From CAYGTK01 sp964352775 (GTDB lineage Bacteria > Bacteroidota > Bacteroidia > Chitinophagales > CAIOSU01), in contig CAYGTK010000002.1 of the NCBI GenBank assembly GCA_964352775.1, positions 16,668 to 80,667 on the forward strand: DNA of 64,000 nucleotides, in the 5' to 3' direction. The translations under genes were made by a program, and so were the position numbers. Of the stretch, positions 8,699-17,954 are shown in pieces. How positions within the stretch are numbered: the first letter of the stretch is position 1; every line of letters begins with the position of its first letter. Below the pieces are notes generated by a model. The model searched no databases. It was given only the letters and a program-made list of their open reading frames with translations, and was not told where the DNA came from.

Positions 8699-9220
8699 AT
8701 GATCTTAGCCAAATTCGCGAAAACTTTTCTTTTACTCTTGACCCTTGCTTTGCTCTCTAGCTGCGGATCAAAAACGGAAGGTGAGTTCTCCAAGGACGAA
8801 TTGGCATGGTTAGTTTACCCAAAAAGTAAAGGTTTAGAGTTCAAAAATACGGAAGGTACTCTTCATCAATTTGAAGTAACCGACCGAACCGACTTGGAAC
8901 AAATAAAAACCTATTTCCCTATTGAAGCAGAGGTTATTATTAATAACCAAGAGTTAGATAGTCGTTTCCAGATCTATCTTTTGAAGGATGTAAATTCCTT
9001 TAAACGCTATTTCAAGTTAGGTGAAGTGTATCGCTCCTTAGATATGTTAACGCCTATTCCTTCCATGTCTATCGCTGGGAAGAATTATTCAGAAGTATAC
9101 CGAATAAAGGAAGATACCACAGGTGGTAAAATGGGTATCTGGATGGTAGACTTCAACCAGACTAAAGGCATCCTCCGTTATTTTGATAGAGAGACTGGAG
9201 CCTACGTTCTAGCCAAGTGA
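8699..9220 (+). CDS. Putative lipoprotein of unknown function
   Basis: This 173-residue protein has a lysine-bearing N-terminus, a leucine-rich hydrophobic core and a lipobox ending in LLSSC (Cys22), so it is predicted to be an envelope lipoprotein. The rest is soluble and charged with no cysteines. I do not recognise a domain. It starts 8 bases after the lpdA stop, and its stop overlaps the GTG start of the next gene by four bases, so it is probably translated with both neighbours. Nothing in the sequence ties its role to the dehydrogenase complex. Confidence 0.8.
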   Translation: MILAKFAKTFLLLLTLALLSSCGSKTEGEFSKDELAWLVYPKSKGLEFKNTEGTLHQFEVTDRTDLEQIKTYFPIEAEVIINNQELDSRFQIYLLKDVNSFKRYFKLGEVYRSLDMLTPIPSMSIAGKNYSEVYRIKEDTTGGKMGIWMVDFNQTKGILRYFDRETGAYVLAK

Positions 9221-10083
9221 AAACCGTTCTACTTACGGGTGCTTCAGGTTTTTTAGGCAAGCACATTATTGCCCATAAACCAAGCGACTGGAAGATAACT
9301 GGACTTTATAATAGCACTCCTCCGCCAACTTCTACTAATGCTACTTTTCTTCAAGTAGATCTCACTAATAGCAAAGCAGTTTCAACTTTATTTGAGGAAC
9401 ATCAATTTGATGGGGTGATCCATCTAGCGGCTATCAGCAACGCCAATACGTGCGAGCAGTATCCCATAGAAAGCTACGCTATAAATGTATTAGCTACCGA
9501 GCAACTAGCGCAACATTCTGCCAATAAAAACATCCCTTTTGTATTTACCTCCACTGACCTTGTATTTGATGGAGAACAAGGAAACTATTCAGAAGAAGAT
9601 ATACCTAAGCCACTAAGCACTTACGGAAAACAAAAGCTGGAAGCTGAGCAAAAAGTAAGGGTCATTTACCCAGAGGCCGCAATATGCAGAATGCCATTGA
9701 TGTTCGGAACAGGAGGGAGCTTTTTACCCAGCTTTCTAGATAAAATGAGATCAGGTGAAAGCCTAAACCTATTCACCGACGAATACCGTAGCATATTAGG
9801 AGGAAAGGCAGCAGCACTAGGTTTAATACATGCACTATCGAACTTTCAAGGGCTTTACCATATAGGTGGCCCTGAAAGGGTAGACCGCTATACTTTTGGG
9901 AAATGGATGCAAGAAGCCTTCAATATTCCGAATGCTAAATTGGTACCCACGCTCCAAAAAGAGCTTAACCTAACACCTCCCCGTCCAGCAGATGTAACGA
10001 TGAATAGTTCAAAAGCAAATAAAGCAAGGTTTAAACCAGTAAATCCTAAAACAGAATTAATTAGACTAGCAAGTACGCTTTGA
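9217..10083 (+). CDS. SDR-family NAD(P)-binding protein, RmlD-like sugar-nucleotide reductase
   Basis: This 288-residue extended short-chain dehydrogenase has N-terminal LLTGASGFLGKHI (GxxGxxG) and VIHLAAISNANTCEQYP as in RmlD. The catalytic YGKQKLEAE (YxxxK) lies near residue 131. The RmlD family reduces dTDP-4-keto-6-deoxy sugars, but no other rml genes are present, so the substrate is not assigned. The start is GTG, overlapping the upstream lipoprotein stop (GTGA), which points to translational coupling. A repeat (10101-10206) lies just downstream. Confidence 0.85.
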   Translation: MKTVLLTGASGFLGKHIIAHKPSDWKITGLYNSTPPPTSTNATFLQVDLTNSKAVSTLFEEHQFDGVIHLAAISNANTCEQYPIESYAINVLATEQLAQHSANKNIPFVFTSTDLVFDGEQGNYSEEDIPKPLSTYGKQKLEAEQKVRVIYPEAAICRMPLMFGTGGSFLPSFLDKMRSGESLNLFTDEYRSILGGKAAALGLIHALSNFQGLYHIGGPERVDRYTFGKWMQEAFNIPNAKLVPTLQKELNLTPPRPADVTMNSSKANKARFKPVNPKTELIRLASTL

Positions 10084-10100
10084 TGCGGATGTATAAAAAA

Positions 10101-10206
10101 GAAGCGTGGGCTGCAAAAAAGCGGTGGCGTGCGCTAGCTTTGAGCGCAGAACATTCTTTTTAGCTTGATTTTTTGGCTTCGTTTTTCATCAAGGAAAAAG
10201 GAAGAA
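10101..10206 (+). repeat. Dispersed ~100-bp intergenic repeat, copy 1
   Basis: It lies between convergent genes. The right half (TTTTTAGCTTGATTTTTTGG, then CTTCGTTTTTCATCAAGGAA) is identical to 13173-13274, while the left half (GAAGCGTGGGCTGC...) is diverged. CTTGAT and ATCAAG form an inverted pair around a T-rich loop. Another copy begins at 63934. Confidence 0.75.
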
Positions 10207-10283
10207 GAAAACGAAACAAGATCTAAAATGCGCAAGTGCTCAAAAGAAATATTCTAAGCAACATAAAAAGATCTGGTCAAGAT

Positions 10284-11465
10284 CTATTTCCCATTCACCT
10301 TCACCTTCGATGCCATTTCCAAAGCCTTAGCTCTAAGCTCATCTATGTTCCCACTTACTGGGCCATAAGTTAAGGCCACAGCCATACGGCGGTACGGGCG
10401 AGTACTTGGCTTTCCAAAAATTCGGATGTCCGTCCTAATATCTTGCATGGCAGCAGAAATACCGAAAAACTTGGGTGGGTCTTGGCTTTCATCATTAGCT
10501 AAAATTACCGCACTTACTCCTGCTCTATCCAACTTCACCCGTGGTATTGGCAAACCTAAAATGGCACGTGCATGCAATTCAAACTCGTTCAAATTCTGCG
10601 TGCCAGCCAAAGTAACCATCCCCGTATCATGCGGACGAGGTGACAATTCACTGAAATAAACACCCTTTTCACCTATAAAAAACTCGACACCCCAAATACC
10701 TGCACCTGTAAGGGCTTCGGTCACTTTTGCGGCCATTTCTTCTGCTTCCTCAATAGCTACCTCACTTACAGCAACGGGTTGCCAGCTTTCTTGATAATCA
10801 CCACGCTCTTGTCTATGCCCTATTGCTGGACAGAAAAGCGTTGGTCCCTCTTTTTGTGTAACCGTTAACAGCGTTATCTCCGTATGGAAATCAACAAACT
10901 CCTCAATAATTACTTCTTGCAGATCGCCACGGCTTCCGCTAATGGCGTAATTCCAAGCAGTTTCAATATCATCCTCCGTTTTCACCACGCTTTGTCCCTT
11001 ACCAGATGATGACATCAATGGTTTTACCACGCAAGGCATCCCTATATCGCCTATCGCTTTTGTAAAGTCAGTAAGGTTATCGGCATATTGATAATTCGCG
11101 GTACGCAAGCCCAATTCTTTAGCAGCCAAGTCGCGAATCAACTTGCGGTTCATTGTATAATTAGCCGCTTTGGCACTTGGCACTACCGTTATGCCTTGTT
11201 CCTCATAAGCATAAAATCTATCGGTACGTATCGCTTCTATTTCGGGTACAACTAATTTAGGCTGGTGTTTAGCTATTACTGCGTCTAATTGCTTAGCATC
11301 CAGCATATCTAGCACTTCAAATTCTTGTGCTACTTGCATGGCTGGGGCACCAGCATAGCTATCACAAGCCACTACATATTGACCCAATCGTTGCAAGGCT
11401 ATTACTAGCTCTTTGCCTAATTCCCCACTTCCTAATAATACTATCTTGTTACTCATGTTGTTCAA
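10284..11465 (-). CDS. purT: Formate-dependent phosphoribosylglycinamide formyltransferase
   Basis: PurT converts GAR, formate and ATP to formyl-GAR in purine synthesis. The 393 residues match the family. The N-terminal preATP-grasp motif is [14 protein letters not shown], the ATP-grasp has [17 protein letters not shown] near residues 146-162, and the metal site lies in [10 protein letters not shown]. The start could be MNNMSN (11465) or the third Met at 11456. The upstream -7 element at 11497-11504 is compatible with either. It is monocistronic. It is distinct from folate-dependent PurN. Confidence 0.96.
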   Translation of the reverse strand: MNNMSNKIVLLGSGELGKELVIALQRLGQYVVACDSYAGAPAMQVAQEFEVLDMLDAKQLDAVIAKHQPKLVVPEIEAIRTDRFYAYEEQGITVVPSAKAANYTMNRKLIRDLAAKELGLRTANYQYADNLTDFTKAIGDIGMPCVVKPLMSSSGKGQSVVKTEDDIETAWNYAISGSRGDLQEVIIEEFVDFHTEITLLTVTQKEGPTLFCPAIGHRQERGDYQESWQPVAVSEVAIEEAEEMAAKVTEALTGAGIWGVEFFIGEKGVYFSELSPRPHDTGMVTLAGTQNLNEFELHARAILGLPIPRVKLDRAGVSAVILANDESQDPPKFFGISAAMQDIRTDIRIFGKPSTRPYRRMAVALTYGPVSGNIDELRAKALEMASKVKVNGK

Positions 11466-11496
11466 TTATACCGATCGAAATTATCTCTTTCGTGTG

Positions 11497-11504
11497 CAAA
11501 GTTA
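11497..11504 (-). promoter_or_regulatory. -7 promoter element (TAACTTTG) of purT
   Basis: This is an exact TAnnTTTG match on the minus strand, 31 bases ahead of the first purT ATG. T-runs precede it, but no well-spaced -33 element was found. Confidence 0.45.
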
Positions 11505-11513
11505 ATAGGTAAA

Positions 11514-11550
11514 AACAAAAAAGCCCGCACCAAAAGTGGAGCGGGCTTAA
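11514..11550 (-). terminator. Intrinsic terminator of the phasin-like gene
   Basis: On the minus strand AAGCCCGC...GCGGGCTT forms a GC-rich stem followed by a run of T ending TTTTTTG. It lies about 20 bases after the stop at 11570 and insulates it from the purT promoter. Confidence 0.85.
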
Positions 11551-11569
11551 AGCTTTCAGTAAAACCTAA

Positions 11570-11914
11570 TTAGGCTTTAGCTGTAGTTTTTTTAGTTGTG
11601 GTTTTAGCTTTTGCTAATTGACCTTCCAACTCTTCTACGCGAGCTTTCAACTCGTCTAATTCGCTACCTTTTTTACCGAAAGGTACTTTGTCTACTACTT
11701 CTTTGAAACGAGCTTCAAAGTCTTCACGAGTAGTTCCAGCTTTTTCGATCAAGTCGTCAACGCGAGATACTAATTCGTCAGCAGCTTCTTTTACGTCTGA
11801 GTCAGACTTCTGACCTTTTTTAGCTAAGTCTTCCAAAGCTTTTTCGAATTTGTCACCGGTTTGAGAGGCTAAACCTACGCCTGCATAAAGCAATTTTTTG
11901 AACAGATCTTCCAT
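11570..11914 (-). CDS. Phasin-like coiled-coil protein
   Basis: This 114-residue, highly charged helical protein opens MEDLFKKLLYAGVGLASQTG. Helical stretches with heptad character follow (VKEAADELVSRVDDLIEKAG and GSELDELKARVEELEGQL). It ends in a Lys/Thr/Ala tail (KTTTKKTTAKA). This resembles the phasin / polyhydroxyalkanoate-granule-associated (PhaF/PhaI-like) class, in which an amphipathic N-terminal helix is joined to an Ala/Lys-rich tail. No PHA synthase lies in the window, so the family placement is tentative. The gene has its own strong terminator. Confidence 0.75.
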   Translation of the reverse strand: MEDLFKKLLYAGVGLASQTGDKFEKALEDLAKKGQKSDSDVKEAADELVSRVDDLIEKAGTTREDFEARFKEVVDKVPFGKKGSELDELKARVEELEGQLAKAKTTTKKTTAKA

Positions 11915-12226
11915 GATAAGAGCGTTTAAAAATGAGTTAATTAATTATGACAGCACATTGTCAATAACTGTGCAACAAATTCATGCCAAGCGTGCCAAAA
12001 ATTCAACTCGAGATTTTAAAAATCAATTTAGCTACTGATTATCAGTTAGTTGTGGTAATATTTCAAGTATTAAGAAACTAGAAGAAAAATATTTAGCCGA
12101 AATAGTTAATGTTAAAATGGCAGTCGACCCCAAAAAAAGCATGCAATTATGGCATAAAACCTGCCAAATTGCCGAAAAAGGACTGCCTGATCTTTCTTAA
12201 TTTGGCATCGCTTTAAAGAAGCTACT
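11915..12226. other. AT-rich divergent intergenic region
   Basis: These 312 bases lie between two divergent genes. The region is AT-rich and holds a short palindrome ACTGATTATCAGT near 12034-12046. A TTAATTTG just ahead of the plus-strand hydrolase (about 12197-12204) is one mismatch from the -7 consensus. I see no open frame, RNA gene or longer repeat. Confidence 0.5.
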
Positions 12227-13168
12227 ATGATACAGAGCGCCACGAGGAGTTACGAGAGTTTAGACCACTATTTCGATTTCATTTGTGATTTCGTGGGCTT
12301 TCCTGCCCTGCACAAACACTTTCAACCAGCCGAGGTCTATTCTGATGGGCTTCGATTACATGTAGATGTTTTGGAAGTAGATAAAGATGCACCTACCATA
12401 GTATTTGTGCCTGGCACTGCCATTTATGCGCTTTGCTATGCCGAGTTTCTGTATAAACTAAGTCAAGAAGGATTCAATATAGTTGGCCTTGATCCACGAG
12501 GACATGGACGCAGCGAAGGAAACCGTGGCGATTACACTATGAACGACCTTATAAAAGATACCGAGCGGGTAATTTATTATGCTAAAGAGCGATTTGGCGA
12601 TAATGTATCACTTATGGGCAGTAGCCAAGGTGGTATAGTAAGTTTCTACATCGCATCTAAGCAAGATAACAATGTAAAGAGCGTCATCTGCCAAAATTTT
12701 GCTGACTTGACGTGGAGCGAATCAACTCAATTAACCAGATACCCCCAACTGGCTAAATACCTAAAGCCTCTTGTTCTACAAATGGGCCGCCTGCTTTATG
12801 ACACCCAGATACCAGTAAGCATCTATTTAGACTTGGAGCAGATAAATGTGAAGTATTTCGGCAACGCCAAGAAGTTTATGGATATGGACCCACTTTGCCT
12901 GCACAGTGTATCCTTACGGGCACTGAATTCTCTGCAAACTACCGAGATGCCGAGGCCTATAGAAGAAGTAGAAACACCCGTAATGGTGTTTCAAGGAAAT
13001 GCCGACTCTATCTTCCCAATATCTTACACGCAAGACATTTACGATAGACTGAACTGCAAAAAACGTTTCGAGATATTTGAAGGACTCAACCACGCCATAA
13101 TAACAGAAGACCCCGACGTAATACTTCCGCCCATAGTAGATTGGTTAAAAGAAGTACATGGAGTTTAG
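12227..13168 (+). CDS. Alpha/beta hydrolase (monoglyceride-lipase-like)
   Basis: This 313-residue serine hydrolase has the oxyanion region FVPGTAIYALCYAEFL and then GLDPRGHGRSEGNRG. The nucleophile elbow is GSSQGG (Ser133). Near the C-terminus are VFQGNADSIFP (acidic residue) and GLNHAI (catalytic His), so the Ser-Asp-His triad is intact. No signal peptide is evident, so it is probably cytoplasmic. The motif pattern fits the Hydrolase_4/monoacylglycerol-lipase group, but the substrate cannot be read from the sequence. It is followed by a dispersed repeat. Confidence 0.85.
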   Translation: MIQSATRSYESLDHYFDFICDFVGFPALHKHFQPAEVYSDGLRLHVDVLEVDKDAPTIVFVPGTAIYALCYAEFLYKLSQEGFNIVGLDPRGHGRSEGNRGDYTMNDLIKDTERVIYYAKERFGDNVSLMGSSQGGIVSFYIASKQDNNVKSVICQNFADLTWSESTQLTRYPQLAKYLKPLVLQMGRLLYDTQIPVSIYLDLEQINVKYFGNAKKFMDMDPLCLHSVSLRALNSLQTTEMPRPIEEVETPVMVFQGNADSIFPISYTQDIYDRLNCKKRFEIFEGLNHAIITEDPDVILPPIVDWLKEVHGV

Positions 13169-13172
13169 TCAA

Positions 13173-13274
13173 GAAAGCGTGGCTCGCTAAAAAGCGCAGC
13201 CGAAGCCCTTGCCGTCTAGCGCATTTTTTTAGCTTGATTTTTTGGCTTCGTTTTTCATCAAGGAAAAAGGAAGG
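13173..13274 (+). repeat. Dispersed ~100-bp intergenic repeat, copy 2
   Basis: AGCGTGGCTCGCTAAAAAGC, then GCAGCCGAAGCC and a T-rich right half ending CATCAAGGAAAAAGGAAGG. It nearly matches 63934-64000 and shares its right half with 10101-10206. GAAGCC and GGCTTC form an inner inverted pair, and CTTGAT and ATCAAG an outer one. It lies between two convergent genes, so it may act as a transcription barrier, though this is inference. Confidence 0.75.
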
Positions 13275-13350
13275 AAACACGAAGGTGAATCAACAGTAGC
13301 GAAGGGATACTTAAAGGGAGTACATCAAATCGGATAATCCCTTAAAAGCA

Positions 13351-15006
13351 TCACCCTAACCTATCCTTAATATCCAAGCGGTATTTTCTAGCCGTATCCT
13401 TAGCTATATCATAACCAGCATCAGCATGACGGATAACACCCATTGCAGGGTCGTTGTGTAGCACACGTTTCAATCTACGCTCAGCATCTTCCGTTCCATC
13501 GGCTAGTATTACCATACCTGCGTGCAAGCTATAACCCATACCTACACCACCACCGTGATGGTAAGATACCCAACTAGCTCCACCAGCAGTATTGATCAAT
13601 GCATTCAATATGGGCCAATCGGCCACAGCATCTGAACCATCTAACATAGCTTCGGTCTCTCTGTTAGGAGAGGCTACGGAACCAGTATCTAAATGATCGC
13701 GACCTATAACTATTGGTGCTTTCACTTTTCCCTCGGCAACAAGTTTATTAAATGCCAAACCTGCTATCTCTCTATCACCCATGCCTAACCAACAAATTCT
13801 AGATGGTAATCCTTGGAAGGCTATCTTTTCTTTCGCCATATCTAACCAACGAAGTAAGCCTTTATCTTCTGGAAACAAGTCTTTCAATACCTCATCACAA
13901 GTGTAAATATCCTGCGGATCGCCTGATAAGGCAACAAAACGGAAAGGCCCCTTACCCTCGCAGAATAATGGACGAATGTAAGCTGGCACAAAGCCTGGGA
14001 AATCAAAAGCATTTTCTAAACCATGCGCATGTGCTTGTCCACGTAAATTATTTCCGTAGTCGAAAGTGATAGCACCGCGTTTCTGTAATTCTATCATTTG
14101 ACTAGTATGCTTCACCATAGTTGACCACGAGCGCTCTTTGTAATCTTCAGGGTTTTCCTCACGAAGTACATTCGCTTGTTCCACGCTCAATCCTTCTGGG
14201 AAGTAACCGATCAACTCATCGTGTGCAGAGGTTTGGTCAGTCAAGGTATCAGGAGTTATGCCTTTATCTAACAAACGTTGAAGTAAGTCTACCACGTTAC
14301 ATACCACACCAATACTTATAGCTTCTCCTTTCTCCTTGGCTTCTAATGCCCAAGCGATACCTTCGTCAATATCATGGGTCATTTTATCTACGTAGCGCGT
14401 TTCTAAACGCTTACCTATTCGCCACTCTTCTATCTCCGCTGCTAAGCACACACCTTCGTTCATGGTAATGGCTAATGGCTGAGCGCCACCCATGCCACCT
14501 AAACCAGCAGTTACGTTTAGCTTGCCTTTTAGGCTGCCATCATAGTGTTTATTAGCTAGTGATAAGTAAGTCTCGTAAGTTCCTTGTACAATACCTTGCG
14601 AACCGATGTAGATCCATGATCCTGCGGTCATTTGACCATACATCATCAACCCTTTGGCATCCAATTCGCGAAAATGCTCCCAAGTGGCCCATTTGCCAAC
14701 TAAGTTGGAATTAGCGATGATAACTCGAGGTGCGTCTTTATGGGTTGGAAGAATACCCACGGGCTTTCCCGATTGTACCAACAAGGTTTCATCTTCCTCT
14801 AAGTCTTTCAAAGCCTTCACTATCAGGTCAAACGATTCCCAATTACGGGCCGCTTTTCCTAATCCACCATACACAATTAGATCTTCTGGGCGCTCCGCAA
14901 CATCAGGGTCCAAGTTATTATGCAACATACGATATGCTGCCTCTTGCACCCAACCTTTGCAATTAAGTGTTGTTCCTGTAGCTGCCTTTAAAGTCTTCGT
15001 TTCCAT
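13351..15006 (-). CDS. hutU: Urocanate hydratase
   Basis: Urocanase is an NAD-dependent enzyme that converts urocanate to imidazolone propionate in histidine degradation. The 551 residues match the bacterial length. [15 protein letters not shown] lies near residue 47, [20 protein letters not shown] near 125, the glycine-rich NAD loop [12 protein letters not shown] near 167, and [12 protein letters not shown] and [11 protein letters not shown] towards the end. No hutH, hutI or hutG is next to it, so the rest of the pathway must lie elsewhere. A TACCTTTA -7 element (15027-15034) supports the start. Confidence 0.97.
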   Translation of the reverse strand: METKTLKAATGTTLNCKGWVQEAAYRMLHNNLDPDVAERPEDLIVYGGLGKAARNWESFDLIVKALKDLEEDETLLVQSGKPVGILPTHKDAPRVIIANSNLVGKWATWEHFRELDAKGLMMYGQMTAGSWIYIGSQGIVQGTYETYLSLANKHYDGSLKGKLNVTAGLGGMGGAQPLAITMNEGVCLAAEIEEWRIGKRLETRYVDKMTHDIDEGIAWALEAKEKGEAISIGVVCNVVDLLQRLLDKGITPDTLTDQTSAHDELIGYFPEGLSVEQANVLREENPEDYKERSWSTMVKHTSQMIELQKRGAITFDYGNNLRGQAHAHGLENAFDFPGFVPAYIRPLFCEGKGPFRFVALSGDPQDIYTCDEVLKDLFPEDKGLLRWLDMAKEKIAFQGLPSRICWLGMGDREIAGLAFNKLVAEGKVKAPIVIGRDHLDTGSVASPNRETEAMLDGSDAVADWPILNALINTAGGASWVSYHHGGGVGMGYSLHAGMVILADGTEDAERRLKRVLHNDPAMGVIRHADAGYDIAKDTARKYRLDIKDRLG

Positions 15007-15026
15007 ATCCTCTATTTTGTACTAAA

Positions 15027-15034
15027 TAAAGGTA
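15027..15034 (-). promoter_or_regulatory. -7 promoter element (TACCTTTA) of hutU
   Basis: This is a TAnnTTTA variant on the minus strand, 20 bases ahead of the hutU start, between hutU and the stop of the moeZ-like gene. Confidence 0.4.
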
Positions 15035-15059
15035 CGGAAAATCGAAATTGTTCGATATG

Positions 15060-16247
15060 CTAGTACTTAGCCAAATTGGTATCCACTTCATCAGCATAAG
15101 CTAGAATACCACCCTTTAAATTGTACAGGTTTTTATATCCATGCATTTGCTCTAAAGCATTAATAGCATTAGCGCTACGCACGCCACTTCGGCAATGTAC
15201 CACCACCTTTTTACTGCGGTCTATCTTTTCAGTATTCTCCATCAAAGTGCCTAGCGGAATAAGCTCTCCTTCTAAATTAGCAATGTCATATTCGTAATCT
15301 TCACGAACATCCACTAATTGGAAATCTTCGCCGCTATCTTTTAATTGCTTTAGCTCTTGTACAGTTATTTCTTTCACGGTTTCGTCTTTTTCAGGTTCTA
15401 CCTCTTCCGAGGCCATACCACAAAACTGCTCATAATCTATCAAACCATCAATAGTTGGGTTTTCTCCAGATAGTGGATTGGTCTTATCCTTCTTGAATTT
15501 GAACGTTCTTGTCTCAAAAGTCAAGGCATCAAAAGTGAACATCCTACCTACTAAAGGGTCACCAATTCCTGTTATCACTTTAATGACCTCATTAGCTTGA
15601 AGGCTTCCTAAAATACCTGGAAGCACACCTAATACCCCTCCTTCGGCACAGCTTGGCACTAGCCCTGGTGGTGGTGGCTCAGGGTATAGGTCACGGTAAT
15701 TGGGTCCTCTTTCTTCATTATCTATTGGGTAGTTAAATACCGTTACCTGCCCATCAAAGCGAAAAATGGAGGCATATACGTTTACCTTGCCCAACAACAC
15801 ACAAGCATCATTCACTAAATAGCGGGTTGGGAAATTATCTGTTCCATCGGCCACTACATCATAACCTTTGATGATGTCTAAGGCGTTATCACTGTTCAAG
15901 TGGGTGTTGTAAGTTTTGAAGGTAACGTAGGGATTTTGCATCTCCAGTCGTTCCTTGGCAACTTCAACCTTTGGTCGGCCCACATCTTTTACGGTGAACA
16001 GTACCTGACGTTGAAGATTACTTTCATCCACTGTATCAAAATCGACGATGCCGATAGTTCCCACCCCCGCAGCGGTAAGGTATTGCAAAAGCGGACTACC
16101 TAGGCCTCCTGTGCCTACTACTAACACCTTAGCGTTCTTCAGCTTAGTTTGCCCCTTTATATTGAATTCAGGGATGATCAAATGCCTACTATATCGCTCT
16201 AGTTCCTTCTTGGTGAACTGCTGGCTTTTTCCGTTCAACTTGCTCAT
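15060..16247 (-). CDS. moeZ: MoeZ-type adenylyltransferase-rhodanese fusion (sulfur-carrier activating)
   Basis: This E1-like enzyme adenylates the C-terminal glycine of ubiquitin-like sulfur carriers and passes sulfur from its rhodanese domain to form the thiocarboxylate. The 395 residues hold an N-terminal ThiF/MoeB Rossmann domain (VLVVGTGGLGSP near residue 41), PSCAEGGVLGV and the linker DYEQFCG. A rhodanese domain follows (QLVDVREDYEYDIANLEG), with active-site Cys in VVHCRSGVRSA. The order matches Mycobacterium MoeZ. I chose ATG 16247. An upstream ATG at 16286 would overlap the carrier gene by 32 bases and add 13 unlikely residues. It sits directly downstream of the CysO-like carrier. 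Confidence 0.92.
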   Translation of the reverse strand: MSKLNGKSQQFTKKELERYSRHLIIPEFNIKGQTKLKNAKVLVVGTGGLGSPLLQYLTAAGVGTIGIVDFDTVDESNLQRQVLFTVKDVGRPKVEVAKERLEMQNPYVTFKTYNTHLNSDNALDIIKGYDVVADGTDNFPTRYLVNDACVLLGKVNVYASIFRFDGQVTVFNYPIDNEERGPNYRDLYPEPPPPGLVPSCAEGGVLGVLPGILGSLQANEVIKVITGIGDPLVGRMFTFDALTFETRTFKFKKDKTNPLSGENPTIDGLIDYEQFCGMASEEVEPEKDETVKEITVQELKQLKDSGEDFQLVDVREDYEYDIANLEGELIPLGTLMENTEKIDRSKKVVVHCRSGVRSANAINALEQMHGYKNLYNLKGGILAYADEVDTNLAKY

Positions 16248-16254
16248 TTCCTGT

Positions 16255-16533
16255 TTAGTTTTTACCTCCAGCAATAGCTGGCACAATACTGATCACCGTT
16301 GCCTCAGCAACTTCCGTATCGCCATTCTTCAAGTCCTTAATATCATCCTCGCCTACAAATACTTTTATGAAGCTTCTTACTTTCTTGTCCTTATCAAATA
16401 GGTGATCGCTTATACCAGGGTAGGCACTGGTCAACTGACCAATAGCTTCGCTAACTGTTCCTGCGGAAGATTCGAAAGAACGCTGTCCGTCAGTAAATTT
16501 CCGTAATGGGGTAGGTATAATAACTTTTGCCAT
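16255..16533 (-). CDS. cysO: CysO-like ubiquitin-fold sulfur-carrier protein
   Basis: This 92-residue beta-grasp protein is of the MoaD/ThiS family. It opens MAKVIIPTPLRKFTDGQRSF, has PGISDHLFD and FIKVFVGEDDI in the middle, and ends VPAIAGGKN. The pattern follows mycobacterial CysO, which carries sulfur as a C-terminal glycyl thiocarboxylate for CysM. CysO normally ends in GG. Here Lys-Asn follow the diglycine, so the carrier would need trimming before adenylation. The neighbouring JAMM protease is the obvious candidate. It is flanked by mec and moeZ, so the pathway context is strong. Confidence 0.9.
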   Translation of the reverse strand: MAKVIIPTPLRKFTDGQRSFESSAGTVSEAIGQLTSAYPGISDHLFDKDKKVRSFIKVFVGEDDIKDLKNGDTEVAEATVISIVPAIAGGKN

Positions 16534-16555
16534 GATGCTTAGTTTTTCGTTTTTG

Positions 16556-17011
16556 TTAATTGAATAGCTCGTTCAGATCGAGCTCTTGAGGCTCTAATAT
16601 TTCTAGATCTTCTTGCTCAAATTTTCCCTTATCATCTAACCTCCAAGAATAGATGGACGACAGCTTGCCTCTTCTAATAGAAGCAATGATATAACTGAAA
16701 TAAGGTAGAGCATGCCGCAGATCGTATTCTGAAGGAATTGCTGGGTGATCAGGATGCGAGTGATACACGCCCAATAGCGTTAACCCATTTTCATCGGCAT
16801 ACTGTTCCGCCTTCATATAATCCAAAGCCGAGATCTCGAATCTACGCTCGCGATTTTCATCACGGGTGTTGTTCACTTCTACAGCTTCTGTAAATACGCG
16901 TTCATTCCCTTCTTCCTGTCCGTACAAAAACCCACAGCATTCGTGAGGGTAGGTTGTCAAGGCATCTGCTACCAGTACTTCTCTTGCTTGCGCTTCTAGT
17001 TTTATACTCAT
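16556..17011 (-). CDS. mec: Mec-like JAMM metalloprotease (M67 family)
   Basis: This 151-residue zinc protease has the full JAMM site: Glu in PHECCGFLYG (about residue 24), then HSHPDHPAIPSEYD, which is HxH-x7-S-x2-D. In M. tuberculosis, Mec releases cysteine from the CysO-cysteine adduct. In Wolinella the related HcyD trims one residue off its carrier. With a carrier that ends GGKN next door, this enzyme may do either or both jobs. It lies 7 bases downstream of cysM and 22 bases upstream of cysO, in one operon. Confidence 0.9.
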   Translation of the reverse strand: MSIKLEAQAREVLVADALTTYPHECCGFLYGQEEGNERVFTEAVEVNNTRDENRERRFEISALDYMKAEQYADENGLTLLGVYHSHPDHPAIPSEYDLRHALPYFSYIIASIRRGKLSSIYSWRLDDKGKFEQEDLEILEPQELDLNELFN

Positions 17012-17018
17012 CGTCTTC

Positions 17019-17954
17019 TTAGTTTAATAGTTCTTTTATCACTTCGGGATAATTGCTTCCATGATCTGGGAATATAGTTACAACAACACCTTCGTCTAAT
17101 TCGTTTGCCACCTTCAATGCACCCGTCAAATTTGCGGCCGATGATGGGCTCAATAGTAATCCTTCCGACAAAGCAGTTTCTTTCAAAACCTTGTAGGCCT
17201 CTTCTGAATCTACCTTCTCATTTCTATCAGCCAGTTCAGGTCGGTATATCTTCGGTACTAATGCCGTTTCCATATGCTTCCATCCTTCCAACCCGTGCAT
17301 CGCTATTTCAGGATGAAGGGCTACAGAAACCAGATCAGGCTTAGCCGCTTTCAGTCCAATAGTAGTCCCCGTAAATGTTCCAGAGGTTCCTAGCCCCGTT
17401 ACAAAATGGCTTATCTGTCCATTGGTTTGTTCCAGAATTTCTTGGGCAGTAGTATTCACATGGGCCTTCCAATTATGCTCGTTGGCATATTGATCGGCAT
17501 AGAAATATTTACTAGGGTCTTTCGCTACCAGTTCCTTAGCCTTTTCTTGAGCTTCATCAGAACCACCAAAGCGAGAAGTATACACAATATTCACTCCAAA
17601 GGCTCTCAAACTAGCTTTCTTCAACTCCGAAGCATTTTCAGGAACACACAAAGTAGCAGGGATACCAAGCGCAGCTGTTATTGCGCCAAAAGCCACACCG
17701 GTATTCCCACTACTTGCATCTAATAATTCTACCCCATCGTGCAATTCACCACTTAATAAGGCTTGCTTAATGATATTATAAGCTGCCCTTGCTTTTACAC
17801 TACTTCCAATTTGATGCCACTCCAGCTTAGCATACAGTTTTACCTTTTCTGGAAGTTCAAAACCAGTCAACTCATAAAGCGGCGTGTTACCAACGGCTTG
17901 CTCCAATTGGGCTAGCCGATTTTGCAGGATAGTATTTAAAGTAATTACAGACAT
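17019..17954 (-). CDS. cysM: PLP-dependent cysteine synthase, CysM type
   Basis: This 311-residue fold-type II PLP enzyme has the Schiff-base lysine in GSSVKARAAYNI (about residue 53), the substrate and phosphate loops DASSGNTGVAFGA and GLGTSGTFTGT, and SPSSAANL near the end. In the CysO pathway, CysM joins an activated serine (O-phosphoserine in mycobacteria) with carrier thiocarboxylate. The donor here cannot be decided from sequence alone; the operon with cysO and mec argues for the carrier route over free sulfide. Its ATG overlaps the peroxiredoxin stop by one base. Confidence 0.9.
   Translation of the reverse strand: MSVITLNTILQNRLAQLEQAVGNTPLYELTGFELPEKVKLYAKLEWHQIGSSVKARAAYNIIKQALLSGELHDGVELLDASSGNTGVAFGAITAALGIPATLCVPENASELKKASLRAFGVNIVYTSRFGGSDEAQEKAKELVAKDPSKYFYADQYANEHNWKAHVNTTAQEILEQTNGQISHFVTGLGTSGTFTGTTIGLKAAKPDLVSVALHPEIAMHGLEGWKHMETALVPKIYRPELADRNEKVDSEEAYKVLKETALSEGLLLSPSSAANLTGALKVANELDEGVVVTIFPDHGSNYPEVIKELLN

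Noticed and set aside
13086..13280. 64-codon frame on the minus strand reading MFPSFFLDEKRSQKIKL
   Set aside because: It is made from the dispersed repeat and the hydrolase 3' end, so it is a repeat-derived spurious frame.
15060..16286. Longer start of the moeZ-like gene at 16286
   Set aside because: It overlaps the carrier gene by 32 bases and adds 13 unconserved residues; the ATG at 16247 fits the family start.
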